NCBI GenBank assembly: GCA_902495525.1
Contig: CABUXL010000007.1
Span: forward strand, 1 to 64,000
Origin: an uncultured Collinsella sp.
GTDB taxonomy: Bacteria > Actinomycetota > Coriobacteriia > Coriobacteriales > Coriobacteriaceae
Reading direction: 5' to 3'
DNA length: 64,000 nucleotides
Part shown: one piece after another, positions 1 to 8,007 of the stretch
How positions within the stretch are numbered: position 1 is the stretch's first letter
Layout of the letters: each line of letters begins with the position of its first letter
Made by a program: the position numbers and the translations under genes
Notes under the pieces: model-generated
The model's input: only the letters and a program-made list of their open reading frames with translations
Databases searched by the model: none
Told to the model about the DNA's origin: nothing

Positions 1-46
1 ACGGACAGCGAGCGGGTCACATTTGAGACAAGGTGACGTGAAACGA

Positions 47-75
47 AAGGGCGCTGACCTTCTGGTCGCGCCCTT
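47..75 (-). terminator. Terminator hairpin downstream of pyrE
   Basis: Arms AAGGGCG and CGCCCTT enclose a further GACC/GGTC pairing. Read on the minus strand the hairpin is followed by a T-rich stretch (TTTCGTTTC), as expected of an intrinsic terminator about 80 nt after the pyrE stop. No gene is visible in 1-154. Confidence 0.6.
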
Positions 76-154
76 GAAGTTGAACGTCAGATTGTCCAAA
101 TGCGGCCCGCGCAGCGTCGAGCCGTTACACGGGTTGGTAAACCCGCGTAACTAC

Positions 155-838
155 CTACTCCCGTGCTCCGTACTGCTCGTAGTAGGCGTCGATGGCGGTC
201 TTGAGCTCGTCATCGATGACAACCTTGCCGTCGATCTCGTGGTTGTAGAGGGTCTCGACGACCTCGGCCATGGAGACGATGCTCGCGACGGGGAAACCGT
301 ACTTGGCCTCGATCTCCTTCTGCGCGGTGGTCACGCCACCCTTGCCGACCTCCATGCGGTTGAGGGACACGATCAGGCCCTTAATCTCGACATCGGCAGC
401 AGCCTTAACCTTGGGATAGGTCTCGTCGATGGACTTGCCGCTGGTGGTGACGTCCTCGACCATGACCACGCGGTCGCCGTCCTTGGGCTCATAACCCAGC
501 AGGTTGCCCTTATCGGCACCGTGGTCCTTGGCCTCCTTGCGGTCGCAGCAGTACTTGACCTCCTTGCCGTACAGCTCGTGGTAGGCAATTGCGGTCACGA
601 CGGCCAGCGGAATACCCTTGTAGGCCGGTCCAAACAGCACATCAAAGTCGTCGCCAAAGTTATCGTGGATGGCCTGAGCGTAATACTCGCCCAGCTTCTT
701 GAGCTGATAGCCCGTCACGTAAGCGCCGGCGTTCATAAAGAACGGGGACTGACGGCCGCTCTTGAGCGTAAAGCTGCCGAACTTAAGAACGTCGGACTCA
801 ACCATAAACTTGATGAACTCTTGCTTGTAAGCCTCCAT
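155..838 (-). CDS. pyrE: Orotate phosphoribosyltransferase
   Basis: The 227-residue protein transfers the phosphoribosyl group of PRPP to orotate, giving OMP in cytoplasmic de novo pyrimidine synthesis. The PRPP-binding loop VVMVEDVTTSGKS is at residues 124-136, and the flexible catalytic loop KEAKDHG is at 101-107 after DR. Length is normal for the bacterial family. The start has a nearby purine-rich site (GAGAGGAGCCCGC just upstream of ATG). No other pyr gene is adjacent; the next gene upstream is an unrelated regulator, about 120 nt away, so pyrE here probably has its own promoter. Family assignment is secure. Confidence 0.96.
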   Translation of the reverse strand: MEAYKQEFIKFMVESDVLKFGSFTLKSGRQSPFFMNAGAYVTGYQLKKLGEYYAQAIHDNFGDDFDVLFGPAYKGIPLAVVTAIAYHELYGKEVKYCCDRKEAKDHGADKGNLLGYEPKDGDRVVMVEDVTTSGKSIDETYPKVKAAADVEIKGLIVSLNRMEVGKGGVTTAQKEIEAKYGFPVASIVSMAEVVETLYNHEIDGKVVIDDELKTAIDAYYEQYGARE

Positions 839-959
839 GCGGGCTCCTCTCGTAATTGCGTACGTGCTCTTCAGTTTAGCGCAGGCGAGGCGTCGATGTG
901 GGCGTGCTTTGAGGCCACATCCCCCCGTTAGAGTAAGGAACTGGGCGGCGGCTCATACG

Positions 960-2504
960 CTAGTCCTTGGGCGTCCAGGACCAGAAGAAGTTGATAAGGG
1001 CCACGCGCGAGGCGGTGCCGGTCTTCTTGTTGATCGAGGAAATGTGACGATAGAGCGTGGAACGCGAAAGAAAGAGCGTTGTGGCGATGTCCTGAACGCT
1101 CTGGTCCGAAACGACCAAGACCTCAAGAATATCGCGCTCGCGCTCTGTAAGCCCAAAGGTGGCGACGAAGGCATCAAGGCGTTCATCGGACGTGAGCTCC
1201 GCTGCTTCCACGGGCTCGGAGTCGGAGCATGTGGGCGCAAGATCCCCACCAAGATCGTCGGTGGCAAGCGGCAGGCCATCCTGCATCACGGCATCATCGG
1301 CTCGTTGCCCCAACTGCCCCAGCAGCGTAATCGCAATGCCCACAAACATCACGAGCGCCGCACCGACCGCAGCCAGCACGTTTTGACTCGAGATAATCGC
1401 CACCGCCGGCGCCGTCACGAGCATCGAGCACACGTTGTTGACGACGCGACCCATGCACGGCCAAAAATATGACCAGCGCGCATAGAGCGAGACGGCGGCA
1501 TATTTTGTGGTAAAGAACACCACGAAAAAGCCCGAGCCCAGATAAAAAATGATCGTGGCAGCGAGCTCGTTGCCACCATTGCCGTCGACGATGAGCACAA
1601 AGAACGAAAGCGTGGACAGTATGGCGGCACATGTCATGCCGATATTCATATACGAGCGGCCGTGCAGGTCAAATAGTGCGCCAGCGACCAACGAGCTCAC
1701 GACAAGCAGCAGGCGCGGCCAATCGCCCAAATCGACGGCTCCGACAGCATGCAAGGTCGTGAAGCCCGCGTTGAGAGCGGCGAATACGCTGGAAAGATAC
1801 GCCGTCGCCACGGTCAGGCGAACTACGGCGCGACGGAATGCCGCCTTTGCCTCGGGATCGTCATGCCACTTGGCGCCATATTCCAGAGCATCTACCGAAA
1901 GCCCGGCGGCACTGGGTTCAAAGTTGGGGTCGGACTCGTCGCGCAGCTTGGCGCGTCGGACACCGTGGAGCAACGCCACCTGCGCGATCGCACAGACGAC
2001 CAGAACAGCCTGCTGAGGAATACCGACAGGCATCGCCATGTGGTTGATCACCTGTACCAGAACGCCCATGGCATAGGAAAGTGCGGCGGCGCGCGCCAGG
2101 CAGGGCGTCTGCGCAAAACGCCGCGCAAGATTGGCATGGGCGGTCGATCCGCAATAGCCCAGGGCGCAGCACGCCACCAGGCCGCCGACAATTACCACCT
2201 CAAACCGCACTGCCGTAATCATCAGCAGCAACGCCGATACCAACAGCACGCCTGTAATATCGCTCGTCGCATCGATCGTCTGGGGAAGGCGATAGTACAG
2301 AAATGGGCGCACGAAAAAGCCAATCACGCTCGCGCCGACAACGATGCTCTCGTAGATGACGACCTCACTCGATGGCACGAACTCGGCCATGCGCACATCA
2401 AAGAGATACTCGCACGCCAAAAACGTGAAGAAGAACAGCGCCAGGCATATAATCTCCCGAATGCCCCGACGCAAATATGCGGTTGTGTCTCCCATGCCCC
2501 TCAT
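960..2504 (-). CDS. Membrane-embedded LuxR-family regulator (multi-TM plus C-terminal HTH)
   Basis: The 514-residue protein begins with about twelve hydrophobic segments (residues about 15-410) and ends in a LuxR-type helix-turn-helix: LTERERDILEVL, then IATTLFLSRSTLYRHI, in the last 65 residues. This MFS-like-domain-plus-LuxR architecture is known to be expanded in Coriobacteriia (Eggerthellaceae and Coriobacteriaceae). The membrane part may sense a small molecule and the HTH bind DNA, but ligand and target cannot be read from sequence. The start follows a GGGGGG run 6 nt upstream. An in-frame ATG three codons later has poorer spacing. The gene stands alone, facing away from the zinc-ribbon cluster at 2893. 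Confidence 0.85.
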   Translation of the reverse strand: MRGMGDTTAYLRRGIREIICLALFFFTFLACEYLFDVRMAEFVPSSEVVIYESIVVGASVIGFFVRPFLYYRLPQTIDATSDITGVLLVSALLLMITAVRFEVVIVGGLVACCALGYCGSTAHANLARRFAQTPCLARAAALSYAMGVLVQVINHMAMPVGIPQQAVLVVCAIAQVALLHGVRRAKLRDESDPNFEPSAAGLSVDALEYGAKWHDDPEAKAAFRRAVVRLTVATAYLSSVFAALNAGFTTLHAVGAVDLGDWPRLLLVVSSLVAGALFDLHGRSYMNIGMTCAAILSTLSFFVLIVDGNGGNELAATIIFYLGSGFFVVFFTTKYAAVSLYARWSYFWPCMGRVVNNVCSMLVTAPAVAIISSQNVLAAVGAALVMFVGIAITLLGQLGQRADDAVMQDGLPLATDDLGGDLAPTCSDSEPVEAAELTSDERLDAFVATFGLTERERDILEVLVVSDQSVQDIATTLFLSRSTLYRHISSINKKTGTASRVALINFFWSWTPKD

Positions 2505-2690
2505 GGTTAACCCCCCAGCCGCTCAATTGTCTGGAAATCTATTTTAATAAAGAACCAGTCTCAATACCGAAGCCAGGCTCGAAATGTTGCCAATTCGACC
2601 CCAGCCGTCCACATCACGCCGCGATTTTGAGCCGCATGGACCAGAAGGAACGCGCGCGATCTCTAGCTCGGCCAGGAGTGTCTCCAACTA

Positions 2691-2721
2691 CCACTCATTT
2701 AAGTACGTCCCCAATGAGTGG
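2691..2721. repeat. GGGGAC-loop hairpin repeat, copy 1 (arms CACTCATT)
   Basis: Arms CCACTCATT and AATGAGTGG enclose TAAGTACGTCCCC. The loop is shared with copies at 2740, 22460, 30889, 30921 and 31052, while the arms differ. The 2505-2892 gap between the divergent LuxR-type and DUF4428 genes contains this and the next hairpin and otherwise must hold both promoters. Confidence 0.75.
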
Positions 2722-2739
2722 CCGAAGAGTGTCCCCCGC

Positions 2740-2774
2740 GACTAGTCGTTTAAGAACGTCCCCAACGACTAGTC
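2740..2774. repeat. GGGGAC-loop hairpin repeat, copy 2 (arms GACTAGTCGTT)
   Basis: Perfect 11-bp arms, GACTAGTCGTT and AACGACTAGTC, enclose TAAGAACGTCCCC. It has the same loop as copy 1 but different arms, 19 nt further on. Confidence 0.8.
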
Positions 2775-2892
2775 AAAAATGGGCCATATGTCCCAGTTGT
2801 GGAGACTCCTTGAGCCGTCTGGGTATCGCGAAGGATCGCGCACTCCCCCATCATCAAAAGTGACACACGCTACCTGTTGATGGGAGGCAGCC

Positions 2893-3630
2893 ATGGGCTT
2901 CTTTGACAAGATGTTCGAGAAGAAAGAATGCGCGATTTGCGGTACCGAGCTGGGGCTTTTGGGAAAGACCAAGATCAACGAAGGCTACCTGTGCAAAGAG
3001 TGCGTCGGCAAGCTCTCCCCCTTCTTTGGCGGCTATCGTTCCAGCACCGCGGACGATATCCGCGAGCAACTCGCCTACCGCGAGGCCAATGCCGAACGCC
3101 TGGCGTCGTTCAACCCCACGCGCACACTCTCGGCCGGGCGCACCAATATTATGCTCGATGAGGACGCGGGCCTGCTGATCATCACTTCGCAGAGCCGCTG
3201 GCTCGATGCCAATCCCGACATCATCGAGTTCTCGCAGGTACTCGGCTGCGATATGGATATCGACGAGCACCGCACCGAGATCTATCGCGAGACCAAAGAC
3301 GGCGAACGTGAGAGCTACAATCCGCCGCGCTACGACCTGGATTACGACTTTAACCTGACCATTCACGTCAACACGCCGTACTTTACCCAGATTGATCTGC
3401 GCGTGAACGACTCCACCATCGATCAGCGCGGTTCCATCGAATACCGCGAGGCCAAGCGCCAGGCAACCGAGGTCCGCGACGCGCTGGTGCAGCTGCGCCA
3501 GGAGACGCGCGACAGCGTCGTGGCCGCCAAGGCCCCCAAGACCGCGGTCACCTGCCCCTTCTGCGGTGCAACCACCATTCCCGATGCCAGTGGGCGCTGC
3601 GAATACTGCGGCGGCGCCATCGGCGCATAG
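2893..3630 (+). CDS. DUF4428-domain zinc-ribbon protein
   Basis: The 245-residue soluble protein has two likely metal sites. The N-terminal CAICGTELG...CKEC (residues about 16-40) is typical of DUF4428, and the C-terminal CPFCGATTI...CEYCGG is a zinc ribbon. The middle (about 70-190) is predicted globular and contains a beta-rich part similar to other DUF4428 proteins. The ATG follows GGGAGG with good spacing. It is the first of four plus-strand genes (gaps 24, 48 and 80 nt) that probably form one operon with the membrane zinc-ribbon and SPFH proteins. Biochemical role is unknown. I infer a shared membrane-associated complex only from the neighbours. Confidence 0.8.
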   Translation: MGFFDKMFEKKECAICGTELGLLGKTKINEGYLCKECVGKLSPFFGGYRSSTADDIREQLAYREANAERLASFNPTRTLSAGRTNIMLDEDAGLLIITSQSRWLDANPDIIEFSQVLGCDMDIDEHRTEIYRETKDGERESYNPPRYDLDYDFNLTIHVNTPYFTQIDLRVNDSTIDQRGSIEYREAKRQATEVRDALVQLRQETRDSVVAAKAPKTAVTCPFCGATTIPDASGRCEYCGGAIGA

Positions 3631-3654
3631 CCTCCGGCAGCGAAAGGACCGATC

Positions 3655-4977
3655 ATGGCCTTCGAGAGCGTCAACTATCAGTGCCCCGCGTGTGGCGGCC
3701 CCCTTCACTTTGCCAGTGCCGAGCAAAAGCTCGTCTGCGACTACTGCGATTCGCGTTTTGAAGTCGAAGAAATCGAGGCCCTCTATCGCGAGCGCCAGGA
3801 CAAGGCAGATGCCAAAGCTGATGCCGCAGCCGCGGTTCCCAAACCTGCTGCCGACGATGCCGTGCAGGAGCTGGCTCAAAACGCCGGCTACATCTGCTCG
3901 TCGTGCGGTGCCGAGCTGGTCTCGGACGGCACCGTCGCCGTTACCACCTGCCCATACTGCGGCAACTCCGCCGTGGCACCCGGCCAGCTCTCGGGCGACT
4001 TCTCACCCGACCTGGTGATCCCGTTTAAGCTCGGGCGCGACGATGTCATGGCCGCGCTCAAAGACCACTACAAGGGCAAAATCCTGCTGCCCAAGAGCTT
4101 TGTCACCGGCAACCATATCGACGAGGTCCAAGGCGTTTACGTGCCGTTTTGGCTCTACGGTGCCCGCGTGGACGGCGAAGTGTACTTTGATGCGACCAAC
4201 GAGACCGTGACCGAGGAATCCGACCGCACCGTCACGACCACCGACCACTACGATGCCTACCGCAAGGGAAATATCTCGTTTGAGCGCGTGCCCGTCGACG
4301 GATCATCCAAGATGCCCGACGGCCACATGGATGCCATCGAGCCGTTTGACTACGAAGCGCTGCGCCCGTTTTCGGTCGCCTATATGCCCGGCTACATCGC
4401 CAACCGCTACGACGAGGATTGCGAGACCTGCAAGGCGCGTGCCGAGCGCCGCATGGAGGAGAGCACGATCTCGGCCCTGCGCGAGACTGTCGTCGACGAG
4501 TACGACGACGCCACGGTCGAAAGCAAGCAGCTCGACTACACCTGGAAGGACAGCAACTACGCCCTGTTCCCCGTCTGGATGCTTTCCACCTCGTGGAACG
4601 GCAAGAGCTACCTGTTTGCCATGAACGGCCAAACCGGCCGCATGGTCGGCGAGCTCCCCTGTTCCAAGCCCAAGCTCGCCATCGCCTCGGTGCTGTTCTT
4701 TGTGATCGGGTTTGTCCTCTCCCAGATCCTCTTCATGGGTGAGAATGCCTTCAATCCGGACTACCTCACCTTCGATGTCGAGGGCATCCTCATCAACATC
4801 GTCGCACCGCTGATCATCGTAATCATCGCGGACGTGCTGCTGGTAGGCCAGCTCAAGACAGCCAACGAGGCCACCCACGCCGATTACTACTGCGGAGACC
4901 TCGACCTGACCGAGAAGCACGACACCTTCAGCCACACCGAGACCACCGTTGTCATGAAGGACAACAAGGACGATTAA
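3655..4977 (+). CDS. Zinc-ribbon membrane protein
   Basis: The 440-residue protein starts with a TFIIB-like ribbon (CPACGGPLHF...CDYCDS, residues 10-35), followed by an acidic/Ala linker and a second ribbon (CSSCGAEL...CPYCGN, about 80-104). A globular domain follows, and two hydrophobic segments lie near residues 340-360 and 375-405. The C-terminus is again hydrophilic. A start with AAAGGA upstream is well spaced. Proteins of this layout are usually annotated only as zinc-ribbon or TFIIB-type zinc-binding domain proteins. Topology suggests the ribbons are cytoplasmic. It lies 24 nt after the DUF4428 gene and 48 nt before the SPFH gene, consistent with a shared complex. No function is established. 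Confidence 0.8.
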   Translation: MAFESVNYQCPACGGPLHFASAEQKLVCDYCDSRFEVEEIEALYRERQDKADAKADAAAAVPKPAADDAVQELAQNAGYICSSCGAELVSDGTVAVTTCPYCGNSAVAPGQLSGDFSPDLVIPFKLGRDDVMAALKDHYKGKILLPKSFVTGNHIDEVQGVYVPFWLYGARVDGEVYFDATNETVTEESDRTVTTTDHYDAYRKGNISFERVPVDGSSKMPDGHMDAIEPFDYEALRPFSVAYMPGYIANRYDEDCETCKARAERRMEESTISALRETVVDEYDDATVESKQLDYTWKDSNYALFPVWMLSTSWNGKSYLFAMNGQTGRMVGELPCSKPKLAIASVLFFVIGFVLSQILFMGENAFNPDYLTFDVEGILINIVAPLIIVIIADVLLVGQLKTANEATHADYYCGDLDLTEKHDTFSHTETTVVMKDNKDD

Positions 4978-5025
4978 CCATTCTGACCAATACCACCCGG
5001 CCTTTGACGAGAAAGGAAGATCACC

Positions 5026-6267
5026 ATGGGACTCTTGAAAGCTGGATTGGGTGCTGCCGGCGGCGTCATGGCCGACCAGTGGAAGGAATTTATCTATTGC
5101 GAATCGATGCCCGCTGACGTCTTGGCCTGCAAGGGCAGCAAGCGCACCGGCGGCCGCAGCTCCAACACGCGCGGCGAGGACAACGTCATCTCCAACGGCT
5201 CCGTCATCGCCGTCAACGACGGCCAGGGCATGCTCGTGGTGCAAAACGGCAAGATCATCGAGGTCGCACTGGAGCCTGGCGAGTTCGTCTTCGACACCGG
5301 CAGCGAGCCGAGCGTCTTCAGCGGCAACCTGGGCGACTCCATCAAGGAGACGTTCGCCAATATCGGCAGCCGCTTTACCTTTGGCGGCGACGCGGGCAAG
5401 GACCAGCGCGTCTACTTCATCAACACCAAGGAGATCATCGGCAACAAGTACGGCACCGCCTCGCCCGTGCCCTTCCGCGTGGTCGATAACAACATTGGCC
5501 TGGACGTCGACATCTCCGTGCGCTGCAACGGCGAGTATTCGTACCGCATCACCAACCCGCTGCTGTTCTACACCAATGTGTGCGGCAACGTGACCGACAG
5601 CTATACGCGCGACAAGATCGACAGCCAGCTTAAGTCCGAGCTGCTCACCGCCCTGCAGCCCGCCTTTGCCAAGATCTCGGAGATGGGCATCCGCTACAGC
5701 GCCATCCCCGGCCACACCACCGAGCTCGCCCGCGCGCTCAACGAGGTCCTCTCTGCCGACTGGCGTGACCTACGCGGCGTCGAGATCGTGAGCTTTGGCG
5801 TCAACTCCATCGCCGCCTCGCAAGAGGACGAGCAGATGATCAAGGACCTGCAGAAAGCCGCGGTCATGCGCGATCCCACCATGGCGGCAGCCAACATTGC
5901 CAGCGCCCAGAGCGACGCAATGCGCGCGGCAGCCGCCAACCCCAACGGCGCGATGGCCGGCTTTATGGGCATGGGCATGGCAGGCGGCATGGGCGGCATG
6001 AACGCCAGCCAGCTGTTCGCCGCCGGCCAGGCACAGCAGCAGGCCGCCCCGCAGCCGGCTCCGGCACCCGCCCCCGCACCGGCTCCTGCCGCTGCCCCCG
6101 CGGCCGGCACGTGGACCTGCAGCTGCGGCGCCACCAACACCGGCAAGTTCTGCTCGGAATGCGGCAGCCCCGCACCCGCCCCGGCACCGGCCAAGTGGTT
6201 CTGCCCCAACTGCGGTAGCGAAAACGGCGGCAAGTTCTGCAGCAACTGCGGAACACCCAGGCCTTAG
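5026..6267 (+). CDS. SPFH-domain protein with two C-terminal zinc ribbons
   Basis: The 413-residue protein has an SPFH/band-7-like domain (about 25-285), related to the YdjI-type bacterial family sometimes called virion core protein. A Gly/Met/Ala-rich segment follows (about 300-335), then a Pro-Ala linker, then two short zinc ribbons: CSCGATNTGKFCSECG and CPNCGSENGGKFCSNCG. SPFH proteins oligomerise on membranes or form cages. The ribbons may recruit partners. There is no N-terminal TM segment, so membrane contact would be peripheral. A strong GAAAGGAAG ribosome site precedes the ATG. The preceding two genes also encode zinc ribbons, so this looks like a dedicated module. Substrate and role are unknown. 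Confidence 0.82.
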   Translation: MGLLKAGLGAAGGVMADQWKEFIYCESMPADVLACKGSKRTGGRSSNTRGEDNVISNGSVIAVNDGQGMLVVQNGKIIEVALEPGEFVFDTGSEPSVFSGNLGDSIKETFANIGSRFTFGGDAGKDQRVYFINTKEIIGNKYGTASPVPFRVVDNNIGLDVDISVRCNGEYSYRITNPLLFYTNVCGNVTDSYTRDKIDSQLKSELLTALQPAFAKISEMGIRYSAIPGHTTELARALNEVLSADWRDLRGVEIVSFGVNSIAASQEDEQMIKDLQKAAVMRDPTMAAANIASAQSDAMRAAAANPNGAMAGFMGMGMAGGMGGMNASQLFAAGQAQQQAAPQPAPAPAPAPAPAAAPAAGTWTCSCGATNTGKFCSECGSPAPAPAPAKWFCPNCGSENGGKFCSNCGTPRP

Positions 6268-6347
6268 CCCCTCTATCTGGTAATTGACGGGGGGTCCGCC
6301 ACCCTCGCATTTGCCTCTATGGGTTTCGTTCGATAAAGGAGGACACC

Positions 6348-7190
6348 ATGAAGACAACGTTCAAAAAGTCCGTACTCGCATTTCTGACATGCGTCCTGGC
6401 GCTCGCCTTTGCCCTGACGGGCTGCAGCGGCGGCGGCAAAGACCCCAAGGCCAACTTCGTCGGCAGCTGGCAGTACTCGGGTGGAACCTTCGATGGCGAA
6501 GAGCTCACCGATGAGTACATGGACATGCTCAAGGAGTGGGGCGTCAACTGCATCCTGATCCTCGATGAGGACGGCACGGGCACCCTTGACTTGTTCCTTG
6601 AGGTCGACGACCTGAAATGGGAGGCCAAGGACGCCACCACCGTAACGATCACCGCCGAAGACGAGTCATACGACCTGAAGCTCAAGGACGACAAGCTCGT
6701 CCTGGAGGTGGAAGGCGACAAGCTCATCTTCACCAAGTCCGACAAGGATCTGTCCGGTACGGTGAAGAAGGATCGCGAGAACGTCGAGAAGGAAGAGGAG
6801 ATCGATGAGGCCGTCGAAGACGACGATGTCCAGAGCGTCGAAATCTCCCCCGCCGTCACCGTCGCCGATGACGATCTGTGCACCATCACCATCACCGAGA
6901 AGTTCAAGGACGACTGGGGCGACATCGGCTTTGTCGTCAACATCACCAACAAGAGCGACAAGGACCTGACCTTCTACGCTCCTTCCGGCAAGACCAACGT
7001 CAACGGCACCATGAAGGAACCCTGGTTCTCGGCTCACCTGATGCCCGGCACCAACGCCACCGAGGAATTCACGTTCTCGAACGGCGAGCTTGACAGCCTT
7101 GACGACCTGGTCAACACGACCATCGGCATCGACGCCTATCTGACCGATTCCTACGAGGACGTCGCCTCTTACACCGCAACCATCGCGTAA
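6348..7190 (+). CDS. Acidic secreted lipoprotein
   Basis: The 280-residue protein has an N-terminal lysine region, a hydrophobic stretch and lipobox LTGC (Cys about residue 26), so it should be a lipid-anchored extracytoplasmic protein. Residues 35-130 form a beta-rich domain beginning with FVGSWQYSGG, as in lipocalin-like or DUF-type lipoproteins. A glutamate-rich linker follows (EKEEEIDEAVEDDD), then a C-terminal Ig-like beta domain. The ATG has AGGAGG upstream. It is the last gene of the zinc-ribbon/SPFH cluster, separated by 80 nt, and is followed by a strong hairpin at 7242. Membership in the same operon is likely but not shown. Confidence 0.78.
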   Translation: MKTTFKKSVLAFLTCVLALAFALTGCSGGGKDPKANFVGSWQYSGGTFDGEELTDEYMDMLKEWGVNCILILDEDGTGTLDLFLEVDDLKWEAKDATTVTITAEDESYDLKLKDDKLVLEVEGDKLIFTKSDKDLSGTVKKDRENVEKEEEIDEAVEDDDVQSVEISPAVTVADDDLCTITITEKFKDDWGDIGFVVNITNKSDKDLTFYAPSGKTNVNGTMKEPWFSAHLMPGTNATEEFTFSNGELDSLDDLVNTTIGIDAYLTDSYEDVASYTATIA

Positions 7191-7241
7191 CGGCACGTAA
7201 CATCAGCCGCGGATTGGCGGACACATCCGCGCACATGTCAA

Positions 7242-7274
7242 GCGGGGCCGCAGGAGATAATCCTGCGGCCCCGC
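7242..7274 (+). terminator. Terminator hairpin after the lipoprotein gene
   Basis: Perfect 14-bp arms (GCGGGGCCGCAGGA and its complement) enclose a GATAA loop and are followed by CGCTTTA, 50 nt after the stop codon. Confidence 0.7.
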
Positions 7275-7306
7275 CGCTTTATGCCGACAGCACTGCCCAT
7301 ACAAGC

Positions 7307-7347
7307 AGGCCGCCCGTCGTTTTTAGATGCGAAACGGCGGGCGGCCT
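7307..7347. terminator. Long hairpin between convergent genes
   Basis: Left arm AGGCCGCCCGTCGTTT pairs with AAACGGCGGGCGGCCT, with one wobble pair. It lies between the lipoprotein gene and the convergent response regulator and could stop transcription from either side. T tails are weak. Confidence 0.5.
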
Positions 7348-7383
7348 ATCTTTACGGCGCCGGAACACGGGTGAGCGCACCGA

Positions 7384-8007
7384 CTACGGGCGCTCCATGT
7401 TGGGAACGATACTGCCCTCCGTTACTGCACGCACGGCCAGGCGCATGATGTTGTCGTAGCCGGTCTTATTGAGAATCTCCGAGATACGGCGTTTGATGGT
7501 GCCCTCACTCATAAACAGCTCGGCCGCAATCTCGCGGCGGCTTTTACCCTCGCAGGCAAGGCGCAAGATCGACAGCTCGACATCGTCGAGGGCCGCCGTG
7601 CCCGAAAAGATGCTCTCGGGCGGCTTGGGAAACGTGCAATAGCCCGCCAGCGTGGAGCGCATCACGGCGAACAGCTCGTCGATACCGACGTTCTTGTACA
7701 CAAAGCTGTCGACGCCCGCCTCGCGGGCCTGGTCCACAAAGGTGATCTCGGGCATACCCGTCATGATAATGACGCGGCACTCGGGCAGTTGTTCTTTAAT
7801 GCGCGCCGCCGCCACGATGCCGTTGGAATCATGCTCGGTGCATACGTCCATCAGTATCATGTCCGGGCGCTCCTTGAGCACAACGTCCAAGGCATCCGAG
7901 GCGTCGGCAATCGCGGCGACAACGGTCATGTCGGGCTGGTCGCCCACGGAACGCGCCAGGCTCTCGCGCAGGATGGCCTGGTCTTCGACTATAAGGACGC
8001 GGATCAT
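7384..8007 (-). CDS. NarL/FixJ-family response regulator
   Basis: The 207-residue protein has an N-terminal receiver domain with acidic pocket ED (residues 8-9), phospho-acceptor D54 in ILMDV, and the conserved Lys in VYKN. The C-terminal LuxR HTH reads LSILRLACEGKSRREIAAELFMSEGTIKRRIS. It should be phosphorylated by the kinase encoded just upstream, whose stop overlaps this start by 4 nt (ATGA), so the pair is translationally coupled. It is the third gene of a signalling operon whose first gene is a degenerate 7TM sensor. Target genes are not evident. Confidence 0.93.
   Translation of the reverse strand: MIRVLIVEDQAILRESLARSVGDQPDMTVVAAIADASDALDVVLKERPDMILMDVCTEHDSNGIVAAARIKEQLPECRVIIMTGMPEITFVDQAREAGVDSFVYKNVGIDELFAVMRSTLAGYCTFPKPPESIFSGTAALDDVELSILRLACEGKSRREIAAELFMSEGTIKRRISEILNKTGYDNIMRLAVRAVTEGSIVPNMERP

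Noticed and set aside
23..931. A 302-codon plus-strand frame across pyrE
   Set aside because: It is the complement of pyrE, which has all catalytic motifs.
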